Shown here: positions 12,744 through 26,459 of the stretch, one piece after another
Layout of the letters: every line of letters begins with the position of its first letter
How positions within the stretch are numbered: position 1 is the first letter of the stretch
Origin: Nautilus pompilius
Taxonomy: Eukaryota; Mollusca; Cephalopoda; Nautilida; Nautilidae
DNA: 64,000 nt
NCBI GenBank assembly: GCA_018389105.1
Contig: JACATO010000974.1
Span: 496,001 to 560,000, forward strand
Direction: 5' to 3'
The notes under the pieces: model-generated
The model's database searches: none
Told to the model about the DNA's origin: nothing
Seen by the model: only the letters and a program-made list of their open reading frames with translations
Translations under genes and position numbers: made by a program

Positions 12744-13030
12744 GAGAGAGAGAGAGAGAGAGATGACGTCAGTACAGAGAGAGATTACGTCAGTATATAT
12801 AGAGAGAGGGCGGGTAGAGAGAGAGATGACGTCAGTATATATAGAGAGAGATGGAGAGAGAGAGAGAGAGATGTCAGTATAGAGAGAGAGGGCGGGTGGA
12901 GAGAGAGAGAGAGATGTCAGTATATAGAGAGAGGGCGGGTGGAGAGAGAGAGAGATGACATCAGTAGAGAGAGGGCGGGTGGAGAGAGAGAGAGATGACG
13001 TCAGTAGAGAGGATATGATGTCGGTACAGA
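12744..13030 (+). repeat. (GA)n array with TGACGTCAGTA cassettes
   Basis: GA dinucleotide runs are punctuated by a recurring cassette GATGACGTCAGTA followed by CAGAGAG or TATATAGAGAG, and by GGGCGGGTGGAGAG spacers. Intact TGACGTCA palindromes lie at 12764-12771, 12827-12834 and 12996-13003, with variants such as TTACGTCA and TGACATCA between them. The same cassette recurs near 24.1, 28.1, 48.7 and 60.06 kb. The Arg-Glu frame across it is a repeat artefact. Confidence 0.85.
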
Positions 13031-15427
13031 GACAGAAACGATTTTTGGTTTCTCTACGTAGCTTGTCAAAATTTTAAAGTAAAATCTATATGATTATTAA
13101 ACAAAAAATCCTTGTTTAATAGAGAATTGTTTATATTTGACCCCCTAGTGACATGATATGAATTAGATTGAAAATGTATCAAAATTCCCAGAAGGATGAA
13201 AAATTCAATCGTATCACCATGAAAACATTTTTAGATTGAACTAGGTGACCAAAGCCTCTCAGTTTTCCATTATTATAACAGAGATTCCATACATTACTGA
13301 TAATCTTAATGAGTCCTTTTTTTTAAAAAATATTTTCCAAGACCTATATCCTTTGTTTACGGTGGGATCCAAGCCTGAATCGCACGATCCAAAAACGGTC
13401 TAAACAAGAGAACTATATATATATATAGTCACTACAGCTGCTGAAGTTTTACTATCTAACATATGTAAGACCCAAAGTTTTTTATTTAAATCTCTTGCTC
13501 TTCCTACTTTTACCATCATTATTATTATACTACACTGGTTCGCAGACAGTTTATTTTGAGTTCTGTTATTTTTAATTTTCTACTTTTTTATTTGTCAACA
13601 ATTTTTCTCAGAAATCCCGTCAGTTCTGGGCTTTTTGCGTGCAAAACGCTCATCTGTATACTTTTTTTTTTTTATGAATTGCGCACCTGTCCAATAAAGC
13701 GATCTTTGACTTACTGGAGTTTGTTTTAATCTTCATCTAAATACTTCGTGGATCTCTGAAATTCCTTGCATGTCGTCGCAGATCATAGAAGTCAGTGTAC
13801 CCTTGCAATGATTTCACGCACCTGTTTTAATTAAAAAAACAACAAAAATGCTGTCGTTCTAGATTGCTCCTCCTAAATATTTGCATATCATTATAGGAAA
13901 AATGTCTGTAAAAAAAAAAAAAAAAAAAAAATACATGTCAGTTTCCAGAATAAAAACCGGAGCCTCTAAATTATAAACTACCGGGCGAAAAAGACAACAC
14001 AAAAAAGTGTATATACAATGTCATATTAAAAAAAAAAAAAATAGTTTTTCGGTAAATGTTACCTTAATTGTCCTTAATAAAGTCTTCATAAAATGTCTTG
14101 GGAATTGTTAAGATAGTAACGTTACTTTTCTGGCCCAAAGAGTCTCTGGTAATTGCTTGCATTGTGAATATTTCAGTTACGATATTATGCAATGGTACAA
14201 TAAACTACAGTTTGACATGTGAACGGACTCTGCAGTGTGCAACATGAGGGTTTTTCTTAAACATTGTAAAGCGATTTTTGCCATACAGTCCCGATCTGTG
14301 CAGCACTGATAATGGGGAGGAAAACCCCTTTAAAGGGAATCTAAAAAGCAATAGTGCTGAGAGATCTTGTTAATTTGCTTTGTTTTGTTTTTCTCGGTAG
14401 CTGTCGAGGGCTATTAGCGAGTCAACGAGATCGGTAGAACAATTTGCTGAATTTCGACTCTTAGTTATTTGTTGTTTTTACGTTGATCGTATATTTAAGA
14501 AACACTGTTATCGTGATCCTGTAGTCACCGAGGCCCTGCCAGGGTTTATAAAGGCAGTGAAGATTCAACCGCAGAACTGGTCCCACTATAATCATTGTGC
14601 TTCATATCATTTCCACTGTCTATATGTCAATACAAGCAAGTTCGACATCACCTCAATTGTCTCGTGAGCAACTGTTGGGTCGTTCAGCAGACAGGTTGAT
14701 TATAAATAATCTGTAATCTGTAGATAATACTGTTACATAATACGGATTATCTAGTAATTCGTCCCTGGTGCTGCCGAATGTTGTTCATCTATTGATCTAC
14801 CCATCTCTGGACAAAATAATTTCCCCTACTTCATCTTTGATAAACGTCAGGAGAGAACTAAAAATCATCTAGATATGATATTTATCTGGTATTAAATATC
14901 AAAGATGATAAATTTCATTGAAATAAGTGTGTCTTCCATGTCAGTCGCTCCAGAGTAAGCAAATTATAACAATGATAGGCTCAGTCGTGATACATATTTA
15001 CAGGTTCATCCATTTTATGTATGGATAATATGTAATTTTGTTTTTGTTGTCTTGTTCCTGAGGGAGGAGTCGTTTTAAATTGAACAGTGAAAATGGTTTG
15101 CATGAAATTTAAGGGAGTTCAAATAAAACCCTGTCGGATATGATTACGGCTATTTTGTCTTCAGTCGAGTTTCGTTTGAACGCGACTTGAATTTACACTG
15201 GTTTTGAAAGGGTTAATAAGGAAATCGAATGCATGCGAACGTACTAAACTCCGGCTGAAAAAGTACGCACAATTTTAAAAAAAAATTAATTTTTTAAAAA
15301 TTATTTCTGTTTGGTCGTTTTACTGTAAAACAAAAAAATAAATAAAACTAGAAATTTGTTTATTAAAAGCTCGTCAGTTTTTATTAATGCTTAATTTTAG
15401 AGGAAATTTAGAAGCTGAGATCATTCC
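13031..15427. other. AT-rich non-coding stretch
   Basis: No gene or transposon recognised. It contains poly-A runs, a (TA)n tract near 13415-13428 and an isolated TATAAAGG box at 14547-14554. Confidence 0.4.
14547..14554 (+). promoter_or_regulatory. Isolated TATA-box-like site
   Basis: TATAAAGG sits inside CTGCC...GGCAG flanks that form a short inverted repeat. Local GC is higher than the surroundings. No coding frame follows, so this may be a chance match. Confidence 0.15.
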
Positions 15428-15707
15428 ATGGTGAACATGCAAAGAGGAAATGAAAAGGAATTTTATCATGATTCAACCGAGAAATTCGTTTACTACTACA
15501 AATGCAGACAGATATGCAGCTGTTGGTTTCAGGTTTGTTGTATCAATATATATCATGATTGTATACATTTAAAAATTATTTCGGTGTTTTATGAACTTTT
15601 TTTAAAAAATAGTGGATGGCATTCTCAAGAGATTTTTCAACTATTTGGTTTTGTATTGTGTTCCATGGACACTCCGAAAGCTGATGTAGCCGTCGAACGC
15701 CATCCTT

Positions 15708-15761
15708 ACGAGACTACGAAACTAAGACCATTACACGAGACTACGAAACTAAGACCATTAC
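15708..15761 (+). repeat. 27-bp perfect tandem duplication
   Basis: Two exact 27-base copies (15708-15734 and 15735-15761) begin ACGAGACTACG. The unit is a multiple of three and keeps open the frame that runs 15428-15811, giving a duplicated ETTKLRPLH peptide. That frame has no recognised homology and its bulk looks non-coding. Confidence 0.9.
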
Positions 15762-15811
15762 AGCTGCCTCTAGTTCACGGTCGCTTATTCCAACTAGGCA
15801 TTAAATCCTAA

Positions 15812-17900
15812 TGCAAGAAATCCCGCTCAACTGAATTACTCTTCTAGTGAACCTTGAGAAGAAATTGCGTCATTTGATGCTTGTCACTAAGTTGGATCAA
15901 ATCGAATAGTCGCCATTACATTTCAATTCGCTACGTCACTGTGTTCGAGCTTTCACGATTTATCTCCCTTGGAAGTTGAATTACGCTGCTGTATATACTT
16001 ACCGTCTTTTCAATTTTTTTTTAGTACACTTGGCTCTGGCTGCAGACAGGAACCAGAATATGACCATTTGACCTTTCTAACCATACGGTTTTTGCGGCAA
16101 AGGAACGGGAGCAGTTTTCACTAAAATGATTTACCTGAACATTCTCTGGATGTCTGTGAAATCTTAAGTAAAACGATGATGATGGCAGATGTTTTGTCTG
16201 TTTTTGATCTTAATAAATGTTCCTTCTGTTGAGTGAATTTTTTTTTTTAAAAAAAAAAAAAGATACGAAAATGCGGCCAGCACAAGTGTGTCTAGCTAGT
16301 TTAAGATAATTTACGCCCGTGGTTTTGAAAATAGACTCAGTTCGGTTTTTATTATTGCCGCTCTTCTTTTGTGTTTTTTTAAAGAGCTGTGTACAAGTTC
16401 ATTAGTGGTAGATAAACTAATGAATGAACGTACGTTTCGTAAATCTTCCCCTATCCTCTTAATCAGGACATGTTTCTAAGGACGGTTTTGGAATGCAATG
16501 ATTTTAATATGCACTTGATGTCTTTGCAGTTGAACTTCTCTCTTTTTTTTTCTTTTGCCATTTTACAGATGGTTCGACCCTCTCCCGATCCCTTTGTTGC
16601 TAAGTTTTTAATGTAGTTTTTTCTTATCGCCATTTAGGCCAGCTGTTCCGAAGTGTGACCTTTAAGGAAATGTTCTCATCTAACTCTGTGTTTATGTGTG
16701 TGTGTGTGTGATATATATATGAACTGACCAGAAAGTTAATCATACATCAATTTCTTATAACAAAAACTATTTTCTCAAGAAAAGAGAAGATAAAAATACA
16801 GGAGAAGAATCGCCTTTACCTGTTCTTCACTGAGAGTCTTAAAGAACATTAAATGCCATTTTTACGTGGCATTTGCATGACTTCTGCTTTTCTTTTTATT
16901 TGATTTCATTTAAACCCCATGTAAAAAATGGAATTTTAGCTTCTTTCATCCAAATCAGTAAAGAATACATTTTGCCTGGCGCTATCTTAATCAAATTATC
17001 TCAATCCACGAGTCAAACTTTATTTGAAAAAATATATAGTTATAGCTTTATTGTTACATAATCAACACCTTGATGACGATATCTGCGTCTCGGTTAATCA
17101 TTAAAATTTGCATTATGTATTAGGTTATTTAAAACGTTTGTTGTTTAAGATTTAATACATTTGTGTAGGTTTTAATGGATCACTAAGAGGTGTTCAATCT
17201 GTAATGATATTATTTTACTTCTCTACTTCTTATAGCGTAATGTTATTCCTACATCACCTCCTTTGGTTATAGATTTTGTTGTATTTTTTCCTACTGTTGA
17301 AAGGTTGCCTTCAAGGCAAAAGCAGAAACAATTCAAGAATCATTAATAATGGAACATGGCTGCTGTCGTTGTAGCAAAAGTTTTGCTTGTTGTTTTTTTT
17401 TTTCTCAGAAAAGTATCACTATTGGTCCAATGATTTCAGCAGCTTTTAACTCTTTAATGTCTTCATTGAATATGCTGAGATTGTAAAAATGCGGTCTGCA
17501 ACACTGACATGTTCGATCTTTAACGATAGTTTGTGGACATTTCGACAGTGCTCGGACGGCTTCTTTAGTACATTTCCTTTTTTTCTACTATTATTATTAT
17601 TATTATTTGCTTTTTCATATTTGCAACATTTTTCAATTGGTGAATACATAACTGAAAATGAAGATTTCAAAGTTTCATAATATAAAATAAAATAGTCCAA
17701 TAAAGATATTAATTACAGTGAAAAAAGAATTTAATATAAATGAGCTCAACAAAATACCATGCAATTAAAATTGCTATTTTATAAAAAAATTTTCTTAATT
17801 ATCAAGTGAAATTCTTTCTTTTTTTAAAAAAAAAAGATAATTTTTATTGCCCATATCCAAAAACTAAAAATCAAAAACGCAAATAAAACGTTTTATTTGT
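15812..17900. other. AT-rich non-coding stretch
   Basis: No gene recognised. A short (GT)n(TA)n tract lies near 16696-16720 and an (ATT)n tract near 17588-17608. Confidence 0.4.
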
Positions 17901-17961
17901 TTCTTGGGTGCACGAGTGAGCTATTACAGTTTTGTTGTTTGTGTTTGTTTTTTTTTTAATT

Positions 17962-18120
17962 GCCTCAAGTTGTAGAAACCAGCTTCTGTGCCCCGGGAAG
18001 AAATTCATCATACCAGAGACGTACGATCACATAGAAGCTGGACCGGTGACGGCCAGATACCGCCATTACGTCGATGCTGTTTCAGCCGGGCATGGTCTGA
18101 ACAGCATCCTAGTATATTAG
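17962..18120 (+). other. GC-richer open segment of unknown origin
   Basis: After a T-rich tract ending in AAGTTGTAG there is an open plus-strand segment of about 50 codons (SCRNQLLCPGKK to LNSILVY) with more balanced base composition than its AT-rich surroundings, ending in TAG. It could be a terminal exon or a transposon scrap. I recognise no family and would not call it a gene. Confidence 0.15.
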
Positions 18121-18129
18121 AAGATATAT

Positions 18130-21100
18130 TCTTCTTTGTATTCTGTTGATAGGATGGAGAAATTATCTTAAATAATTACTGACGCAAAAGTTATGCACAC
18201 TGGCCACCAGAAAAGGCCGAATTATAGATTGTACGTTTCTACTTTGAAGAAGGAAGAACAAACAAACAAAAAATTGGGAGAAAAGACGTGGTTCTCGTCT
18301 GAAAATGGTTGTCTTGACGTCACAATGTCGTCAGATAGTCACCCAGATCTCGCCCTTTTGCTTCAGTTGCAGTACGTTAGCAAAACCATAAATCCTAGTT
18401 ATTGATTTTGCCTTCCCTCCTTCCTTCCTTCCTATGCGTTTACTGACGAATTTTTTTTCAGCGATTTGCTCTTGGATTTTCAAAGTATGACATGATTTTA
18501 TTCAAAGATAATTTCACTTATTTTGTATCAAAACCTGTGTCTAAGAGAGATCTTTAATCTTCCGACTTGACGCCATCTTTGGTATTTTACATTTTCTTGC
18601 TTATTTTTTTTAAAATATTTCTTTCTTAAATTGCTTGACCACTAAATTATCTTTTTATAAACATATTTTAAAAAGTAAATCTTAAAAAAAAAAAAATACC
18701 TATTGGAGAATTCAGACCGAAAGAAGACAATCTTAAAGAATTTTTAAAGGAAACAGGTAATACATCAGATTTCCTTACTTATTCGCGACTATTATTTTAC
18801 TGCTATATGTCGATCGTTTTACTTGACTTTTCACCTGTCCGTGTTTAATCATACTGTATCTACAATGTCTGGAAGGGGAGCAGGGGGGGACGGTATTTTG
18901 AAATTTTTTTGTTGCTGGGTGGCTGGATTGCCCTCTGTCCTACTGGTGACAGTTCTGGAACAAGGTTGGGGGGTCGAATCGGCGTCGTGCACAGACACCA
19001 AACCAAGTGCTCGAAGCGCAGCAAGATGAATGAAGACATTTAATTTATTTGTAGATATATCCTGCAAGAACACTTTAAGAGAGACACTGTACGTAATATC
19101 TCGCATTTTTTTAGAAGTACAGCAGAGAAATGCAGATCTTAGTACTGGAATGCACATGTCTATCATCACAGTTCATAAAGCAGACGAAAGGAACAGTTTC
19201 CCAACTTATGGCGTCTCGTAAAACGAAAGTCCGCGACAAAGTCAACCTCACAGCGGAAGATAGCCTACCACTACTCGAGGGAAGGAAATGTCTTTTTCAC
19301 CTGCAAACGAAACCCTCGCTTACGGCAATTTTTGGGGTGGGCGTCTCATTTTTTTAATACGTGGCGCGGTCAACCATTTTGAAGCACGCTTTTGTCAGTT
19401 GTCTCCCGTTAATTCTTCAGGTTGCCGCCAGACGTTATCCGGCCACTTTAGTGTCAGTCTTACGGTCAGTCTTCTGAGGTTTGACTAACACTTCCATAAA
19501 TCCTTAATTAAGAAGGGAACGTTTATGAAACTTCATAAACGTTCGTTCTTTTAGTTTTACATGAAAAATAACTGGCTATAGCTGAACATGATGCTATAAA
19601 GCTGCAGGGTCGGTTACACGGTTGCAGACAAAATTTTTTTAAATAATATTTTCTTTAAAAAAATTGTCTAAATTATGTGTGATACGAAAGATAAAGGGAA
19701 CAGACCATCTTTCGTGCGTTCTGCCAAAGTTCAACGGCATTATAGTTCAACTTGTCCTCTCCAAAGAACGAAAAGGCCATCTTTACGTGAGAATACACGT
19801 GATATTGAATAAGAGAAATAGTAAATGCCATGTAAATATGGCCTGTGAATTCTTCAAATGCAGTCAGAACAAATGAGTTTACTCGGTAAAAGACTATATT
19901 GATCGAGGATGGCAGAAAGATAGGACGCAGCAAATTATCACTTATCTGGTTGTAGGCGTATCCCGGAATTTTGGAATAAAGGCTATTTTTATTCTAGAAA
20001 TTTTTTAAAAAAAAAATGCATTTATTCAAATTTTACGTTTTTACGAGTTTCATTAAATATGGCACTGAATATCTGCTTTGTAGTTCTCATTATATTCCTT
20101 ATTAACATTCCTGGGTGGTCTACTCTGCCCAAGAGTGTGATTGTCACCAGCTTTTTAAAAATTGAGCTGACTTTTGCTACATAATACTTACTTTTTGGTG
20201 AGAGATTTTAAAGTTGTTGGCGTTGTGTGTCCTCGCACACCTTGTTAGTAGTCAATGAGATGGCCAATAAACGGACCTATGTTGTTGTTGTTGTTCTTTT
20301 ACCCGGTAGCATAGTTAGCCAAGGTTTTGTTAAAAAAAAATAATAATAATAATAGATAACTAACTTAGCAATGAACTGATTGCGGGGTTTAAAGCGGATC
20401 ACGCCACTTGTACGGTACGAAAAGTAGAAACGGCTGCTGCATGCGGACATCATTCCTCTCAAAAATACTCCTTTTTTTTCTCAGGATTAAATCCTGATGA
20501 TAGCGACAGTGAAAGGTTGCGGAAACGTGAGTTCATTAGTCAACTTATTTACCGCTGACTACATAATATAAAGCGCCCTAAGTAATTCTCCACTTTTAAA
20601 ATTATATTCTTCCCCTCGTAATAGAAAGGGATCATTGATCTGTTTTGACCATAACCACGGCTGCTTAGTTTAAGATCTCTTCTCACTCTTAAATTAAAGG
20701 CCAAACTGTTTTCTAGTTTTGTTTTGTTTTTGTGACAACATATTTTAGTGTGGGCCGAGCGATCACGTTACTGCAACATTTCCCATGGCAATGCTTCGTG
20801 TAGTAAGGAAGCTTAGTTGAACTAGAAGATGTAATAGTAAGAACATTACAAACTAATTCTCAACTCTTTAAGTCGTCTTTACTTCAGATTTAATGAACAT
20901 CGTCAATATCACGTGAAGATGGCCTTTTGATTCTTTACTGCAGTCAATTAAGGATGAACTGTCGTCCCGGTAGATTCAGCTGCGTTTATTCACCACACCA
21001 CAGGGGTACTGTGTACATGATAACATGACTGATGTTTTGCCGCTGCATCCTGGTCTACATTCATGGTTCTGTAGCCTTGATAATGTTGTTAGAGAAAAAC

Positions 21101-21295
21101 TGGACAAATATCATCTTGACACGTATTCTCTTGGGATGATATCACAAATACAAAACAATAGTAACTGTTTTATTTATTTATTCAAGACTTTCCATCATTT
21201 CGAGTAATGACGCTATTAATAATCCTTTTTTACTATCTAAATTCAGGTAAAAACGCGACATCTTCGTTTCTTTATTTCATATCTTAATATTTTCT
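18130..21295. other. Intergenic or intronic stretch
   Basis: No gene recognised. Contents noted: a TGACGTCA at 18315-18322, a GC-richer patch at 19180-19490, a 28-bp palindrome at 19517-19544 and a short (GTT)n tract at 20281-20296. Confidence 0.4.
19517..19544. repeat. 28-bp near-perfect palindrome
   Basis: GAACGTTTATGAA, then AC, then its exact reverse complement TTCATAAACGTTC, gives a 13-bp stem with a 2-base centre. AAGAA and TTCTT outside can extend it by five pairs across a small bulge. The loop is too short for a microRNA precursor. Confidence 0.85.
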
Positions 21296-21299
21296 AAAG

Positions 21300-21351
<52 letters not shown>

Positions 21352-21368
21352 TATTATTATTATTATTG
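21300..21368. repeat. (ATT)n microsatellite
   Basis: Long trinucleotide tract with one phase break near 21350. Confidence 0.95.
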
Positions 21369-21495
21369 CACTGTCTTGTAAACATCCAAATATATCTTGA
21401 AAGCACAGATTCTTCTATGCGGTCTGTGTAAGACGCCATTTTGGTTCACTTCAGTTCCTGTGTGAGTGTCAAAACGAGGCCTGTTGAACACTACG

Positions 21496-21548
<53 letters not shown>
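21496..21548. repeat. (TA)n microsatellite
   Basis: Uninterrupted TA tract of about 50 bases. Confidence 0.95.
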
Positions 21549-21550
<2 letters not shown>

Positions 21551-22919
21551 TTAAAGCTACCTCTGTATATTTAATGCCGCCATATAATTAATTACTCCGC
21601 CTCCTCGTCTTCTCAATGCGCGTGTTATTCATTTGTTTTAAATTCGCTAACCTGGGCTAAGGAGAAAGTTCAAAAATAGGAAAGTGAAATCGATACGGAT
21701 TACGAACGCAAACCAGAAAGCCATCGAATCCCGTTGCCCAACAGCTCCAAATATTTACATTTTTTAAATTTATTCTTGTAATTATTTAATTTAAAATTTT
21801 TCTCCTTTCTTTCTTTCAATTTATTTTGGAAAAATGATACTATCCTGTGTTTCGATTTAGCTGCTGCCATTTTCTAAACATCGTTATTTTAAAAGCTTAT
21901 GTTTACACGCCGGCAGGAAGGATTAGTGACTGGATAATTGCACCTATGTTGCGAATATAAAACAAGTATACATATAGACCTTGAACGCTATCAAGATGCC
22001 GTGAGCGGCTTTCTCACTCCTAAGGGCAGCGGACGATTCATCTCGAATGCAGAATTCGGGGGCGGCGGCGAAGTGTTTCAAAATGACCGAGAAACGATAA
22101 CCACCTTTTTAAAAAGAATTTTGTTTGATGCGAACGAATGAATGTAAACCCTCTTAGATTTCAAATTAAACAAAATCATTGCATTTATGACATTTTTTAC
22201 CAGACGAAAAGTAGTCTTAGATAGCTAACATAACGAACTAAGGGGCTGTCATTGCTTGCCATCTATGTGGCATTAAATATAAAAGACAGTAAATCTCATG
22301 CAAATAGCGTGTAGAGATGGTCTTTTGAAATCTTACGTCACTTATTCAGAATGAATTTCTTCCCAGGGTTCCCGTGTCATAAAGCCTTCGAACAGTTAGC
22401 CTGACAAAGCTATGACCATGTGATCTAATTAACGTTCTTTTCAGGTTGCGGAAAGACTGAATTTCTCGTTCCCAGAAATTTCTTCTTTAATTTTTGCAGT
22501 GGTTATATTTCATATCACCATGGAGAGCATTGCTTTGTTTGTTTGATCTTTATATTATCTTTTCAATTTGTTTTTCTTCCGTCTCAAGCACGTCCATGCT
22601 TCTTGTGTACCAAGCATGTTTTGAAATGAGCTTTCTGCGAGAAACTTCTGAGACTCCAGACCGACAGGTCTTCAAACGGAAATCGATACGTCATTCGAAT
22701 GCGAATCGGCTGAACTAGGTTAATACAAAACCCGCGGTTCTGGTCATCGTTCGGCATCCGTGATCTTCTAAACAAGGCGAGCAACTGTCATTACCACCCC
22801 TCCGCTCTCCTCAAAGTCAATTAGAAGTTGTCTTTTCCTCTTAAAGTCACTACGGCTGCTTATCCTTAATACTGGCTTGCTCCTCGTGTTAGACAAAAGT
22901 TAAATTTTCTCCCCAACCC
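21549..22919. other. Non-coding stretch
   Basis: No gene recognised. Open frames at 21938-22141 and 22494-22718 match nothing I know. Confidence 0.4.
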
Positions 22920-22928
22920 ATCTCTCTA

Positions 22929-22994
<66 letters not shown>
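22920..22994. repeat. (CT)n microsatellite
   Basis: About 75 bases of CT dinucleotides with TATC interruptions at the left end. Confidence 0.95.
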
Positions 22995-22997
<3 letters not shown>

Positions 22998-24055
22998 AGA
23001 TTTTGAAAATTAAAAAAAAAAAGCATTTTGAGAAGATCGGATATCGAAGATTTTAAAATGGAAGCACTTTGTCTGTGATTCACTTTCGGCGACACGTTTT
23101 TTCTCAGTCCTCTAAAGTGGTAGGTAATAATACTATAACAGCATACTTGTTTTATTTTTTAAAAAAACAACAACACTGCCTTGTTTATACACCATTTAAC
23201 TAGAATTGCTGGTTCCAAAAGTAAGTAGGTTCATATTAGTCAAATATTCCATTATGATGACGCATATTTGACGAGTGTTTGACGAATGAAACATTTAACA
23301 AGGTTTGGTAAGTCATTTATCGGTAGTCGGTATCTTTTAAAGATTCTGATTTTCTAAAATTATTTTGTACCAGTAAATTAAAGTACAACTTGAAAAGAGA
23401 ATAATACATAGTTCAATCTACCTAATGTTTCTTTGTGTTATTTCGCACTGTTTTAGCGCTAAATGAAGTAACTTGTTATAAGATTAACAATCCAACTTTC
23501 TACTCTCACCTTTTTCTTCAAATTTTAATTAATATTAAACTAATTAGTCATTTTCATCATTTCTTAACATTTTAAAGAATGTTAATCGTTTAAAGATATT
23601 CAATAATAATTGTTACATAAGAAAACTTAAAATTTTTTTGAGAAATGCTGATCTTTATTTGTATATTTTTTTAACACCAAAGTCTGCCTTCAGAATCTTT
23701 ATGCATCTCAGGATCCATCTGCATTGTCAACCTTTCTAACACCTGAGTAAATTAAATATACATCATGCCTTAAAAATTATTTGTTTTATGTAATTTATTA
23801 TACATAATCACAGTTTGTAATGACAAAGACACAAATTTACGAGACCAAATTCACTCGGTGAATAAAAGAAACCACTTGTTAGTGACTTCTTGATAAATTG
23901 CTAGTGAAGTACAGTATTTATTGCTTTATTGAAATCTAAGCAGGTAATACCGGCAGGAGTCTTTTCTATATGTGACGTTTGAGGAACTCAAGAAAATTAG
24001 CCAGGGGCGCCTAACTCTCGAGAAATCCATGTTGCTTCGTATAAAAAGCTAATAC
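22995..24055. other. AT-rich non-coding stretch
   Basis: Nothing recognised here on either strand. Confidence 0.4.
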
Positions 24056-24231
24056 ACACACACACTCACTCTCTCTCTCTCTCTCTGTACTGACATCATC
24101 ATCTCTCTCTCTCTCTGTACTGACATCATCTCTCCCTCTCTTTCTCTCTGTACTGACATCATCATCTCTCTCTCTCTCTGTACTGACATCATCTCTCCCT
24201 CTCTTTCTCTCTGTACTGACATCATCTCTCT

Positions 24232-24266
<35 letters not shown>

Positions 24267-24346
24267 GTACTGACATCATCTCTCTCTCTCTCTCCCTCTC
24301 TCTCTCTGTACTGACATCATCTCTCCCTCTCTCTGTACTGACATCA

Positions 24347-24377
<31 letters not shown>

Positions 24378-24433
24378 GTACTGACATCATCTCTCTCCTC
24401 TCTCTCTCCTCTCTCTCCTCTCTCTGTACTGAC

Positions 24434-24494
<61 letters not shown>
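24056..24494 (-). repeat. (CT)n array with GTACTGACATCATC cassettes
   Basis: CT runs are interrupted about ten times by CTCTGTACTGACATCATC. On the minus strand this reads GATGATGTCAGTACAGAG, the 12.7-kb cassette with TGACGTCA changed to TGATGTCA, a CpG-to-TpG transition. The array shows how the cassette can expand by slippage with the CT tracts. The 129-codon Arg-Glu frame across it is an artefact. Confidence 0.9.
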
Positions 24495-24495
<1 letters not shown>

Positions 24496-26459
24496 AATGT
24501 AACTAGGTTATTTTTTTGTGTGTGACTCTGCCACTTGTGGAAGTCAAACTTACTGGACCTGTTACTTGTGTATGGGTCACTTTTGTCGTCCTCAAAAATC
24601 GCAGTAGCGTTTTGTCTCTCCCTCCCTCCCCCCCCCCCCCCACCACGGGAGACGCGAGGCGGCGACGAATCGCCTCAAAACTACGCTGAGGCGGTGGTGT
24701 CGTGTTCGATCACGTACGATGCTGACGAGTAGAAGATTCGAGAGAGGGTTTTTGTGGAAAAGACGGAAGCGAATTATTCCGGCAAAAACGGTCCTATGAA
24801 AAATGCTTCTCGGGGGGTTGGACCAGCGATGAAAAGACAATTAAAAGAACCACTCTCGCCTGCCGGCACATGGACGATTCTGGGTTTACCACCGAGTAAT
24901 TGGCCATTTGACCCAAACTTAACAGGAAGCACCAATTAATCAGGGGAACGTGCAGGGCGTCGCTTTGTCGCTTGAAAAAAAGGAAAGCGATTTATGCTAT
25001 ATATATAATATATAAAAAACCAAACGAGGTTAATACACTGGATGAATTATCTTTCCTTCCTTCTCTCTCTTTTTTTTTTTTGGTTTTAGGGGCAACTTCT
25101 TTTGCAAAGCACTAGTCCGGTGGCGTGTCATTAATTTTCGCGTCTTGCCAACCTTACGATCCATATAATGCTTTTAAGTCATACTACACGAATGTGACGG
25201 TCACCCCTAAGCTACATTTTGTAATTAAGCGTTAGAACTATGCACAAAGCCTAGAATCCATTATTTATGTTTTCGCTATATTTTACCACTCTCGGCCATG
25301 TTGGCTTAGTGACTGCGGCTGTTCTTAGGGTTTCGATATCGGTCGACGCGATACATTTCCTCCCGTCACCGAAATGGTTCCTGTGTAGCTTAAAGGTTAC
25401 TTTCGGGCTGGCTCTCTTGAAGACCCCCCCCCCCCACACACACTCACACACACAAATACTCTGTGTTCCAAATCTCGCGATATCTCCCGAAAGTTTTTCG
25501 ATAGTTTTTCCCTTTTCTTCTTTAATATTAGCGAAATGTTTCCATCAACCAAATCGTCTCGCACCTGAAGCTGATAAACATGTTTCATCTAAATCATATT
25601 TTAGTCTCGGAATCTGATTTTCTGTGTTTTTTTTTTCAAAAGAGACATCTTTCGCAGACCCGGATATTCTGGATGTAAAAGTAACATGCCGACGACCTTC
25701 CTTCTTTTTCGATAGCAAACAACAACACAAATTGCTTTTAATTAGTGGTGATTTGTGTAAAAGAAGTTTAGAAAGGGTTATAAAATACAACTGGCAAAGA
25801 ATACCCTTTAAATTTGTTTACCTTATCCATCAGTATGTTAAATATTTTTTTCTGATTTTTAGTTGCTTGAATATGTTTTTTAAAAAAACCAACTAAGTCG
25901 TATTTCTAAAACGATTAATTCTTTCATTGTTTTGAATTTAAATTTTAGCTCGATCTTATATTTAAAAAAACGAATCTTGGAGTGTAAATTACTAATAGTA
26001 TATTGATGCTGTTTTAATATCTCTATATGATATATATTTCTTCCGGAAAGGAACGACAAGTTATGCCCAGACTCTTGTTATTTTAAGAATGCGATATGAT
26101 TTAATTTTAATACTAGAAGAGATTAAAATGTAGCAGAAATAAATAGATTAGTTAAAGTTTTCAGGTTTTGTAAGACTTGAATAAAACATTTTGAACACTG
26201 CCTTGCTTTTACTTGTACAGTTTCTATAATTAGGGTCGCAGAATTACAATCTCACTACTCAACTGTTAAATTATGGCATCATGACCGTTTTGGAGAATTC
26301 CGATTTGCTGCTTCTGTTGTTTTGTTTTTTTCTCTGTGGAAACTGCTTAATGTGGAAGATGCGTGGCTGCTTTGTACTTTCTTAGGCTCTACTTTGAAGA
26401 AATTCTGAAAAAGCATATTTAAATTTTAAAAAAAAAAAAGAGCTTTTTATTGGCCTACT
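24495..26459. other. Intergenic or intronic stretch
   Basis: No gene recognised. A poly-C run at 24629-24641 lies in a modestly CpG-rich patch (about 24600-24960), and another C run with (CA)n at 25425-25456. Open frames overlap on both strands without recognisable homology. Confidence 0.4.

Noticed and set aside
24049..24438. 129-codon Arg-Glu-rich frame with MMSVQRERE repeats
   Set aside because: It is the (CT)n/GTACTGACATCATC array read on the minus strand, not a protein.
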